Shown: in pieces, positions 1 to 6,291 of the stretch | Numbering within the stretch: the first letter of the stretch is position 1 | How the letters are laid out: each line of letters starts with the position of its first letter | Source: WJLY01 sp964399265 | Lineage (GTDB): Bacteria; Joyebacterota; Joyebacteria; Joyebacterales; Joyebacteraceae | Direction of reading: 5' to 3' | NCBI GenBank assembly: GCA_964399265.1 | Contig: CAYNQF010000050.1 | Span: forward strand, 1-17,888 | DNA length: 17,888 bases | The notes under the pieces: model-generated | Told to the model about the DNA's origin: nothing | Database searches by the model: none | The model's input: only the letters and a program-made list of their open reading frames with translations | Made by a program: the position numbers and the translations under genes

Positions 1-1388
1 TGCCATCCGGGTATGTCGGGCGCCCTGCGCGGCATGAAGCTCGCCTGTATCTCGGCGGCGACGGCCAGTTCCTGCTCCACGCGCTCGTGCTCCAGAAGAC
101 GCACGTGCAGCTTCGCCGCACTCAGGGCGGACGCTATCTGCGCCGCCAGAGACTGGGCGGCGGGCAGCATGTCGGACACGCGCTGCGGGTTCTGCCTGCG
201 CCTGATCGACACCCCACCCACCGCCTCGCCGCGCTCCGAATCGACGATCGGGACCATGACGATGCCGGCGGTCGTCGGGTCCTCGCGCCAGGGCAGCCTC
301 TCTCCCGGCCTGAGGACGATCGAGGCCGCCTGCGAGGCCAGCCACTCCCACGCCTGCTCCGGCACGGCACGGTCCCGGTACTGCCTTCTGACCACGACGT
401 GGTCCGGGAAGATGCGCACCTCCAGCTGGCACAGCGCGAACATGGTGGACGCGTGGTCCTCCAGTATCCGCACGAGCGACTCAACGTCCGGCGGCGACTG
501 GATGATCTCCCGGCTCAGCGCCTCCAGGCGCTCCAGTTCCCTGGAACGGTGTTGCGCGTGCTCGACCGCGGTGCTGAGCGCGTGCGCGAGCACGCTCGCG
601 AGAACGGCGCCGGCCACGAGGAAGAGCGACGCCCACAGGCCGTCCTGGATGTAGATGCCCGCCGCCAGGACGCCGAAGGGCTCGACCGCGAGAGGCCAGG
701 ACGACGAGCCGGCCCAGAATCTGAGGAAGGGTCCGCGTCCGCGAGGGCCGAACCCGAACGTCCGGGACCTGGCGAAGAAGGCGAAGTACGGAGCGCTCAG
801 GAGCGACGCCACGCCGACCTTGGCCAGCGTAGCGAAGAAGGCCGGTCGTACAGCGCGCAGCCAGAGCCCGGGCAGAGGGATGACGCCTCCCCACGCCCGG
901 TACAGAGTGAGCGCCACGAGCGCCGGGATCGTGTCCTCCGAGACGCTGATCGAAACGTCGCGGAGCGCCTGCCACCTGTTGTCCGGTCCGTCGGCACGTA
1001 CGAGCTGCCTGGCAGCGCTCGCGATCCGCCACAGGACCACCAGCCACAGCGCGGTCGGGCCGAACACGAGAGCGGCGGCCCACACGAGCACGCGCTCGAG
1101 TGTGCCTCCCAGGTCGCCGAACATGCCCTCCTTCACTTCCACGAAGAAGCGGAAGTCCAGCTTCCTGAGCACGTAGACGAGCACGAGCATGCCGCCGAAG
1201 GTCGGCCACTCGTTCAGGACGACCTCCGGCCGAGTCACTCGCGCGAGCCATGTCAGTCCGACGAGCGCGATTGGCAGCGAGTAAAGGAAGCAGAAGACAT
1301 CCGCCACCGCGATCTCACGCGAGTCGGCGGGCAGGCCCTCGAGGTCGGGCCGCACGCGAGCTGCGAGGCTGTGGGCGCTCAGTCTCAT
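1..1388 (-). CDS. Membrane-anchored GAF + SpoIIE/RsbU-type PP2C phosphatase (partial, C-terminus off the left edge)
   Basis: The frame is open from an ATG at 1388 to the window edge, giving 462 visible residues. The first ~290 residues contain several hydrophobic stretches (about 27-45, 63-75, 103-125, 195-225 and 265-290) and look like a multi-pass membrane domain. Residues ~300-435 look like a GAF-type sensor domain. The visible end (about 437-462) includes EQELAVAAEIQASFMP and then a PDIPGW stretch, the hallmark linker and first strand of RsbU/SpoIIE phosphatases. The catalytic metal-binding part of the PP2C domain would lie beyond the edge. Such proteins dephosphorylate anti-anti-sigma (STAS) partners in partner-switching stress or sigma-factor control. 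A GGAG sits 7 nt before the ATG, and the gene starts 22 bp after the lipoprotein gene upstream, so it is probably the last member of that operon seen here. Family assignment is strong; the signal sensed and the partner are unknown. Confidence 0.85.
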   Translation of the reverse strand, partial: MRLSAHSLAARVRPDLEGLPADSREIAVADVFCFLYSLPIALVGLTWLARVTRPEVVLNEWPTFGGMLVLVYVLRKLDFRFFVEVKEGMFGDLGGTLERVLVWAAALVFGPTALWLVVLWRIASAARQLVRADGPDNRWQALRDVSISVSEDTIPALVALTLYRAWGGVIPLPGLWLRAVRPAFFATLAKVGVASLLSAPYFAFFARSRTFGFGPRGRGPFLRFWAGSSSWPLAVEPFGVLAAGIYIQDGLWASLFLVAGAVLASVLAHALSTAVEHAQHRSRELERLEALSREIIQSPPDVESLVRILEDHASTMFALCQLEVRIFPDHVVVRRQYRDRAVPEQAWEWLASQAASIVLRPGERLPWREDPTTAGIVMVPIVDSERGEAVGGVSIRRRQNPQRVSDMLPAAQSLAAQIASALSAAKLHVRLLEHERVEQELAVAAEIQASFMPRRAPDIPGW

Positions 1389-1410
1389 CCTGCCGCTCCG
1401 CCTGCCCTTC

Positions 1411-2142
1411 TCAGAGTTCCATCGCCCTGGGGCCAAGTCCGCGAACCGAACCCGAACCACTTACGCGCTCTTCGACGACCGGGTCGCCGTAGTAGGTGAC
1501 CGAGCCGGAGCCGCTCACCTGGGCTTCCAGCTTCTCCGTGGCCCACAATACGACGTCCCCCGAGCCGGAGACGGCGACGCTTGCCGTCTTGGTGTTGAGT
1601 TCGCCCCCGTCGTAGCCTCCGGACCCGCTGACGGCGATGCTCTGCGAGTCGGCGTTCCCCTCGAACGAGACCAGACCGGAGCCCGATATCGCCACCGCCA
1701 CGGGACCCGTCACCAGTCCCCGGACGTCCGCCTCGCCCGACCCGCTGACGGCCACGTTGAGGGCCGGCGTGCGTAGGGAGTCGACCGACGCCGACCCCGA
1801 GCCGCTGATCGACAAGGCCTCGAGCCTGTCGACCGAAAGCTCGAAATGCATCGGAGCGCTGGGCCTCACCCTCGTGCCGGGCTTGAGTCCTATCGTGAGC
1901 CGCCCGCTCTCGACCTCCGTCACGAGGAGCGGAAGGATGTTGTCGTCCGCGCTCACGACGAGAGACTCGGTGCCGTTCTGTACCACGACCAGATCCCCGC
2001 TGCACGAGAGGCCGACCGACGTGATCCCGCTAACCTCTCTGGTCTCGGTGACGACGTTCCCCGAGCCCTCGACGAGTCCGAAGTTGCACCCCGCAGCGGC
2101 CAGGACGACGGCCGCCGAGGCCAGCATCGCGATCATCTTCAT
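1411..2142 (-). CDS. Head-GIN domain (DUF2807) beta-helix lipoprotein
   Basis: This 243-residue protein begins with a lipoprotein signal peptide: a short basic start, a hydrophobic run and a lipobox LAAAGC with the lipidated Cys at residue 19. The rest matches the putative auto-transporter adhesin head-GIN family (DUF2807). About eight SGSG-type turns recur roughly every 15-25 residues (for example SISGSGSASV, AVSGSGEADV, AVSGSGDVVL, QVSGSGSVTY), as expected for stacked coils of a beta-helix. It is probably anchored in a membrane facing the periplasm or cell surface; the function of the family is not established. The ATG at 2142 was chosen because it starts the signal peptide, has a purine-rich GGGGGAAG just upstream, and overlaps the stop of the preceding head-GIN gene as ATGA. 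An in-frame extension upstream would destroy the signal peptide. The phosphatase gene follows after 22 bp. Confidence 0.85.
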   Translation of the reverse strand: MKMIAMLASAAVVLAAAGCNFGLVEGSGNVVTETREVSGITSVGLSCSGDLVVVQNGTESLVVSADDNILPLLVTEVESGRLTIGLKPGTRVRPSAPMHFELSVDRLEALSISGSGSASVDSLRTPALNVAVSGSGEADVRGLVTGPVAVAISGSGLVSFEGNADSQSIAVSGSGGYDGGELNTKTASVAVSGSGDVVLWATEKLEAQVSGSGSVTYYGDPVVEERVSGSGSVRGLGPRAMEL

Positions 2143-2837
2143 GGTCTTCCCCCTTCCTTCGCGCCTGCGGACTCCGCGGCATCGTCCCGGATGCAGCGGA
2201 TCCTGCCGACGCCCGTTACGCGTCTGAACACCGTGGGCTCGCCGTGGCATGTCACATCGCCGGTGCCGCTTATCACGGCGTCTATGGTATCGGAGACACG
2301 CACCTCCACGTCGCCCGCCCCACTTATGACCGCCTTGGCGGTCGAGGTCTCCAGGCCGTCCGCATGGTAGTCGCCGGCCCCGGAGACCGTCACCTCCTGG
2401 CTCGCCGCACGTCCGTCGACCTCGCAACTGCCGGCCCCGCTCAGTGTCACGGTCAGCGCGTCGGCCTCGAGCCCGTGCACCGCGAGCCGGCCGGAGCCGC
2501 TCACGGTCAGTTCCAGCCTGTTCGTCCTGAGCGGTCCAGCCTCGATCTCACCCACGCCGGAGAGCGAGATGCCGCCCACGTCCCTCACCGTCAGCTCGAA
2601 CCGCACCTTTCGGGACTCGCCCGTGAGGCCCGACAGCCAGGTGCCCCTCTTGAGACCAAGCGTGAGCTGGCCCCCCTCGACGACCGACGTCGTCTTCTCC
2701 AGCATCTCGGGCGTGGCCTCCACCGTCAGGCTCTCCGTCTCTCCCTGAGTGATGGTGAGCCGGCCCGTTCCCGCAAGGGCCACCCGCGAGAATCCGGACA
2801 CCGGCCTCGACTCCCTGACAGCCTCAGAATCGGCCAT
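2139..2837 (-). CDS. Head-GIN domain (DUF2807) protein without signal peptide
   Basis: This 232-residue protein is a paralogue of the adjacent lipoprotein. The same coil pattern appears about eight times as SG-x-G turns (SLSGVGEIEA, TVSGSGRLAV, TLSGAGSCEV, TVSGAGDYHA, VISGAGDVEV, VISGTGDVTC). The N-terminus (MADSEAVRESRPVSGF) enters the domain almost at once and has no hydrophobic signal, so it is predicted to be cytoplasmic unless exported in another way. The start is firm: a perfect GGAGG lies 8 nt before the ATG. The gene starts 26 bp after the dehydratase stop and its own TGA overlaps the ATG of the lipoprotein gene (ATGA), which suggests coupled translation and a shared job for the pair. 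Function is unknown. The charged tail after the last coil (about residues 212-232) is not part of the repeat. Confidence 0.8.
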   Translation of the reverse strand: MADSEAVRESRPVSGFSRVALAGTGRLTITQGETESLTVEATPEMLEKTTSVVEGGQLTLGLKRGTWLSGLTGESRKVRFELTVRDVGGISLSGVGEIEAGPLRTNRLELTVSGSGRLAVHGLEADALTVTLSGAGSCEVDGRAASQEVTVSGAGDYHADGLETSTAKAVISGAGDVEVRVSDTIDAVISGTGDVTCHGEPTVFRRVTGVGRIRCIRDDAAESAGAKEGGRP

Positions 2838-2863
2838 CTACGTAACCTCCATGCGACTTCGAT

Positions 2864-3859
2864 TCACGGACGGTTCGCCTCCCGCGGCACCACGATTCCG
2901 GCGAAGTCCGTGGGGCTCACGTTTCCCCCACAGACTATGATGACCGCCTCGGACGCGGGGTTGAGTCCCAGCCTGTCGACGGACTTCAGGAAGCCGGCGA
3001 CCGCGACCCCTGCCGCTCCTTCCACCACGAGGTCGTGCTCCCGGTAGACCATCTCCATGGTCTCCAGGATCTCGTTCTCCGAAACGAGCGTCCATTCGTC
3101 GACGTACCGGCTGCAGAGGTCGAACGTGACGGCGCCCTCCTCCACGTTCCCGGCGGTCGAGTCGGAGAGAGTCGGCCGGACCTCCGAGCGCACGATGCGT
3201 CCCGCGCGAACGGAGTCGTACATCGCCGGCGAGTTCTCCGGAAGACAACCCAGCACGACGGGTGCGGCGCCCGCATCCTTGAGCGCGCCCGCGACGCCCG
3301 AGATGAGCCCGCCGCCTCCCACGGACGCCGAGACCGCGTCCAGCCTCTCGGTCTGACGGAGGAGTTCCAGGGCGATCGTCGCATGCCCGGCGATCACTTC
3401 CATGTCGTTGTAGGGAGGCAGGTAGACCTGCCCCGTGCGGTCCGCCTCGGCACGTGCCCAGGCCTCCGCCTCGGTGCACTCCGCCCCGTGGACGTGGATC
3501 GTGGCCCCCGTGGTCCGCAGCTTCTCGACCCTCCAGGACGGCGCCCCCTCGGGGAGCACTATCTCGACGTGTGCGCCGACCAGAGTCGCGGCGTGCGCGC
3601 AGGCCAGGCCGTGGTTACCGGTCGACGCTGTGACGATGCCACGGGCCAGCTCTCTCTCTCCCATCGAGGCGAGCTTGGAGAGCGCGCCCCTGAACTTGAA
3701 CGAGCCGGTCTCCTGGAAGTTCTCGAGCTTGAGCGACACCTCGCATCCCGCCGCGTCCGACAGGGTCGCCGACCGCTCGAGCGGCGTTTCCCTTATGCTG
3801 TCGCGGATCCGCCGCTCGGCGGCCTCCGCCATCTCTCGCAGCGTTGACAAGGTGCTCAT
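2864..3859 (-). CDS. Threonine ammonia-lyase (dehydratase)-like PLP-dependent enzyme
   Basis: This fold-type II PLP enzyme has 331 residues from the ATG chosen here. Visible motifs are SFKFRGA with the Schiff-base lysine at about residue 55, an STGNHG stretch that binds the substrate carboxylate, the glycine-rich phosphate loop GGGGLISG, and a C-terminal CGGNVSP. The family deaminates threonine or serine to 2-oxoacids; related members act as hydroxyectoine-pathway dehydratases or serine racemases, so the substrate is not certain. No C-terminal ACT regulatory domain is present, which argues against the isoleucine-feedback-regulated biosynthetic form. The start is ambiguous. The ATG at 3859 gives the usual family N-terminus but has only a G-run directly against it. 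A GTG at 3886 has a weak GAGAG in front and would add nine residues. It follows the M48 protease gene closely on the same strand. Confidence 0.82.
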   Translation of the reverse strand: MSTLSTLREMAEAAERRIRDSIRETPLERSATLSDAAGCEVSLKLENFQETGSFKFRGALSKLASMGERELARGIVTASTGNHGLACAHAATLVGAHVEIVLPEGAPSWRVEKLRTTGATIHVHGAECTEAEAWARAEADRTGQVYLPPYNDMEVIAGHATIALELLRQTERLDAVSASVGGGGLISGVAGALKDAGAAPVVLGCLPENSPAMYDSVRAGRIVRSEVRPTLSDSTAGNVEEGAVTFDLCSRYVDEWTLVSENEILETMEMVYREHDLVVEGAAGVAVAGFLKSVDRLGLNPASEAVIIVCGGNVSPTDFAGIVVPREANRP

Positions 3860-3901
3860 CCCCCGCGGGCCCGGGACCGGCGACACCAGTCTCTCGACCG
3901 C

Positions 3902-4729
3902 CTATCTCGTGTCGTACCTTTCGAGCGCCTCCGGCAGATACTTCCGGATGTTCTCGATGCGCGATGCCGGCTCCGGATGCGTCGACAGGAACTCCGGAGG
4001 GCGTGATCCTCCCATCTCGTCCATGCGCTCCCACAGCTGAACGGCCGTCCTCGGATCGTATCCGGCCATCGCCATGAGCGTGAGGCCGATGCGGTCGGCC
4101 TCGCCCTCGTGCTGCCTGCTGTACGGCAGCAGGACCCCGACGTTCGCGCCGATGCCGTAGGCGGCCATCAGCAGCTGCTGCGTCTCCTCCGGCTTCTCCT
4201 CGATGGCCCGCGCGAGCGCCATTCCGCCAAGCTCCGCCACCAGCAGCTGGCTCAGCCTCTCGCCGCTGTGGTTGGCCACGGCGTGGGCCACCTCGTGAGA
4301 GAGAACGACAGCGAGCCCCGTCTCGTCCCGCGTCACGGGAAGCAGCCCGGTGTACACGACGATCCTCCCGCCCGGCATGCAGAAGGCGTTCACCGTCTCG
4401 TCGTCCCTGACCAGGTTGAACTCCCAGTCGTAGTAGCGAAGCTCCGACTCGAGCCCTTCTTCGGTCAGGAACCTCTCCGCCGCCTCGGCGATGCGGGTCC
4501 CGACCCTGCGCACCATGGCGGCCTCGGCCCCCGTCTCCACCACGTCCGCGTCCGCCAGGAACCCGCTGTAGTCGTCGGCCGCAAGCTGGACCAACTCCGA
4601 CTGAGGCACGAGCGAGAGCTGCTGCCGGCCCGTGATCGGGACCGTCGTGCATCCCGCCGCCAGGATCAGCGCCGCGCAGGCGAGTCCCAGGACGGTCGAC
4701 GCCGTGCACGCGCGCCAGGACCTCATCAT
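3902..4729 (-). CDS. M48-family zinc metalloprotease, lipoprotein
   Basis: This 275-residue protein carries a lipoprotein signal (lipobox LAAGC, Cys 27). The catalytic zinc motif is HEVAHAVANH (His145, Glu146, His149), with the third-ligand motif SRQHEGEAD (Glu208). The region between them and the C-terminal STHP motif are typical of the LoiP/YggG/BepA-like branch of family M48, which degrades or helps fold envelope proteins at the periplasmic membrane face. No TPR extension is present, so it is the short, single-domain form. The ATG at 4729 has GGGAGG five bases upstream and is followed at once by a second ATG. It begins 2 bp after the stop of the small upstream gene, so its ribosome binding site lies within that gene. 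It is probably an envelope quality-control lipoprotein; its specific target is unknown. Confidence 0.9.
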   Translation of the reverse strand: MMRSWRACTASTVLGLACAALILAAGCTTVPITGRQQLSLVPQSELVQLAADDYSGFLADADVVETGAEAAMVRRVGTRIAEAAERFLTEEGLESELRYYDWEFNLVRDDETVNAFCMPGGRIVVYTGLLPVTRDETGLAVVLSHEVAHAVANHSGERLSQLLVAELGGMALARAIEEKPEETQQLLMAAYGIGANVGVLLPYSRQHEGEADRIGLTLMAMAGYDPRTAVQLWERMDEMGGSRPPEFLSTHPEPASRIENIRKYLPEALERYDTR

Positions 4730-4731
4730 GG

Positions 4732-5118
4732 CTACCTCCCAGCCCTGCCCGACACGCGATCGCGCAGTTCGGCTGCCAGATTCTCGACCTCGTTCACGTC
4801 TCGTGACACGAAGAACCCCGAGGAGAGCTTGTTGCCGTCTTCCACCCAGTCGATCTTGAGGATCCGGAGCCACAACGCCGACCTGCCCGCGTGGCTCCTG
4901 CCGGTCCGGACGGCGACGATGCTCCGGAAGGGTATCGTGAGCGGGCTCTTCGAGAGTAGACGCAGGAAGTAGAACGTCGTGTCGTCCCACCAGTATCTGC
5001 CGTTGCCCCTTGCGAAGAAACCTCTCGCCCGGTACCTCCGCCACCACTTGCCGTCGACCTCGGTGCCGGCGTAGTTGCCGCTCCTGGCCCGCGCGGGCGG
5101 TGTCTCTCCGTTCGTCAC
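4732..5118 (-). CDS. Small hypothetical protein, possibly PH-like
   Basis: This 128-residue protein starts at a GTG at 5118 that overlaps the nitroreductase stop as GTGA. An AGAGG lies about 7 nt upstream. I do not recognise a named family with confidence. Visible features are a basic, aromatic segment (KWWRRYRARGFFARGNGRYWW, about residues 21-41), then short beta-type strands (TTFYFLRLL, LTIPFRSIVAV, SALWLRILKIDW), and a final helix (about 109-122). This order of several strands closed by one helix, with the 'strand - IPF..I..V' pattern, resembles GRAM/PH-like domains, but that is inference. There is no signal peptide or membrane segment. Its position between a nitroreductase and a protease, with overlap on one side and a 2-bp gap on the other, shows that it is a real, co-translated gene. 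Confidence 0.7.
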   Translation of the reverse strand: MTNGETPPARARSGNYAGTEVDGKWWRRYRARGFFARGNGRYWWDDTTFYFLRLLSKSPLTIPFRSIVAVRTGRSHAGRSALWLRILKIDWVEDGNKLSSGFFVSRDVNEVENLAAELRDRVSGRAGR

Positions 5119-5897
5119 TCTCCCGCCTCTTCGTCCTCGCCGGTGACGTCGAATCCGCGGCTTCGGAGCTGCCCGAGGGTCTTCTCGGGCTTGTCCAGCC
5201 ACTGCCCCCACTTGCGGCACATGTGTTCCGTCCACCCGTAGTCGTCGTAGCTGTACCGCTCGGGACGTCCGTCCTCGAGCTCGATCATGTAGTTGGCCCG
5301 CCTGTAGTAGTCCTGGGCGAGATACCCCTCGTCCATCACACGCATCGCCTCTGCGACGTCCTCGTCCGTCAACTCGGGATACTCGTCCTCGAACAGGGAG
5401 AACGAGAGCGGATAGCGCGGCCTCGGTGGCGGGTCCTCTGCGGGGTACCCGACGGCGAGCTGGACGATGGGGAACACCCTCGGCGGGAGTTTGTACCGCT
5501 CGGCCAGCTTCGTCGCGACGAAGGGGGCCATCCCGAGGAAGCAGCTGCCCATACCGAAGCTCTCGGCCGCCACGACCAGGTTCTCCGCGACGTAGCAGGC
5601 GTCCTGCACCCCGAACGTGAGAAGCGCCGCGTCGCTCGTCCTGACGCTCCAGCCGCGGGCCTTCATGATGAGTTCCAGCCTGTGGCAGTCGGCGCAGACC
5701 GTGAAGAGGAGCGGCGCGCCAAACGGGTTCTTCTCCCGGTCACGCGAGAATACCAGCGACCCGAGCTGTCCCGCGAACGGGGCCCGGAAGGCGGCGCACA
5801 CCACCGCATCGAGAACATCCTCCTCGACGTTCCTGTCGCTGTACTTGCGGATCGACTTCCGGTTGCGCAGGAGGTCGATCGTGGGATTTGTCTTCAT
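5115..5897 (-). CDS. Nitroreductase-family FMN oxidoreductase
   Basis: This 260-residue protein matches the NfsA/nitroreductase fold. It has an N-terminal RKSIRKYSDRNV segment whose arginines bind the FMN phosphate, a central GMGSCFLGMAP loop, and the strand-turn FPIVQLAVGYPAEDPPPRPRYPL that closes the flavin site. Such enzymes use NAD(P)H to reduce nitro compounds, quinones or flavins in the cytoplasm. The C-terminal ~70 residues, rich in Asp/Glu/Tyr, extend past the usual end of the domain. The ATG at 5897 has AGGTGG five bases upstream and overlaps the upstream stop as ATGA; a GTG at 5906 is in frame but less well placed. The gene overlaps the small downstream gene. The physiological substrate cannot be read from the sequence. 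Confidence 0.87.
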   Translation of the reverse strand: MKTNPTIDLLRNRKSIRKYSDRNVEEDVLDAVVCAAFRAPFAGQLGSLVFSRDREKNPFGAPLLFTVCADCHRLELIMKARGWSVRTSDAALLTFGVQDACYVAENLVVAAESFGMGSCFLGMAPFVATKLAERYKLPPRVFPIVQLAVGYPAEDPPPRPRYPLSFSLFEDEYPELTDEDVAEAMRVMDEGYLAQDYYRRANYMIELEDGRPERYSYDDYGWTEHMCRKWGQWLDKPEKTLGQLRSRGFDVTGEDEEAGE

Positions 5898-6085
5898 CTG
5901 TTCCACCTCAGCACGGGGCGTTCGGGAACGTCGTTGCAGAGAATGACGTCGGCTATCGACTGCGGGCGGACCTCATCCAGATAGAGCGTCTCGCCCGGTA
6001 TGTACCTCGTCTCGTAACGCCTCCGCACGGAGTCCTCGTCGCCGAAGAGTTCGAGGTCCCTCGTCAGGGCGCGGGCCAGCGTCAC
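5894..6085 (-). pseudogene. Uridine kinase-like C-terminal remnant
   Basis: This 63-codon frame begins at a GTG and ends in an ATGA overlap with the nitroreductase gene. The residues RALTRDLELFGDEDSVRRR followed by YETRYIPGETLYLDEVRP and ADVILCND resemble the end of uridine kinase/P-loop nucleotide kinase proteins, where a lid-region arginine segment and an RY.PG..LY...RP motif precede the last strand. A full member would need some 130-150 more residues at the N-terminus, with the P-loop. Upstream the frame stays open only to 6142, then meets a TGA, and no ATG is available. The sequence further upstream (to 6291) shows no kinase-like coding in any frame that I can see. The most likely reading is a 5'-truncated remnant; a small functional protein is possible because the coupling to the next gene is intact. 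Family match is from memory of the motif, not a search. Confidence 0.5.
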
Positions 6086-6109
6086 GGTGAAACCCGTCTT
6101 CCCGGGACA

Positions 6110-6128
6110 GAGCCCGGCCCGCGGGCTC
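6110..6128. repeat. GC-rich inverted repeat in the divergent spacer
   Basis: A perfect 7-bp stem GAGCCCG/CGGGCTC encloses a 5-nt loop. It lies just upstream of the kinase-like remnant on the minus strand and between the two divergent transcription units. No T-run follows on either strand, so an intrinsic terminator is unlikely. It could be an operator or leader hairpin, or chance in GC-rich DNA. Confidence 0.3.
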
Positions 6129-6224
6129 GCCTGCGCGTGACATCATCCCTCCATGCCTTGCGGGCGATCAGACCCAGATTACCCGAACGAGGGTGGTCAA
6201 TCCACGTGTTTCCGCCCAAACCGC

Positions 6225-6253
6225 TTGGCCGCGGGCACTCTGGAGGATATCAT
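6225..6253 (+). promoter_or_regulatory. Candidate sigma70-type promoter of the glycan operon
   Basis: TTGGCC (6225-6230) and TATCAT (6248-6253) are separated by exactly 17 bp. The -10 box matches consensus at 5 of 6 positions and the -35 at 4 of 6. Transcription would start near 6260, leaving a leader of about 30 nt before the GTG at 6292. The rest of the 206-bp spacer (6086-6291) holds only the small hairpin; no comparably good minus-strand promoter was found. Confidence 0.45.
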
Positions 6254-6291
6254 CGACGTTCAAAGCTCTTACGCCGCGCAGGGGAGCCACC

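Noticed and set aside
87..1499. 470-codon plus-strand frame at the left edge
   Set aside because: It is antisense to the GAF-SpoIIE phosphatase, which shows a recognisable linker motif, membrane helices and a good start; the plus-strand product is Arg/Glu/His-rich with no domain.
1490..2560. Many short DNA repeats resembling CCGGAGCCGCTCAC
   Set aside because: These are the codons of the SGSG turns of the head-GIN beta-helix on the minus strand; the repeat is protein-level and not a CRISPR or regulatory array.
3648..3662. Short (TC)n microsatellite, possible phase-variation tract
   Set aside because: It is only about six units long, lies inside an intact dehydratase frame, and encodes a normal Gly-Glu-Arg-Glu-Leu stretch.
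6141..6156. ATGATG with GGAGGG just upstream on the minus strand (start at 6146 or 6143)
   Set aside because: It looks like a good start, but its frame differs from the kinase-like remnant and gives an Arg-rich product that merely runs over the remnant; it is kept only as a possible sign of a frameshift.
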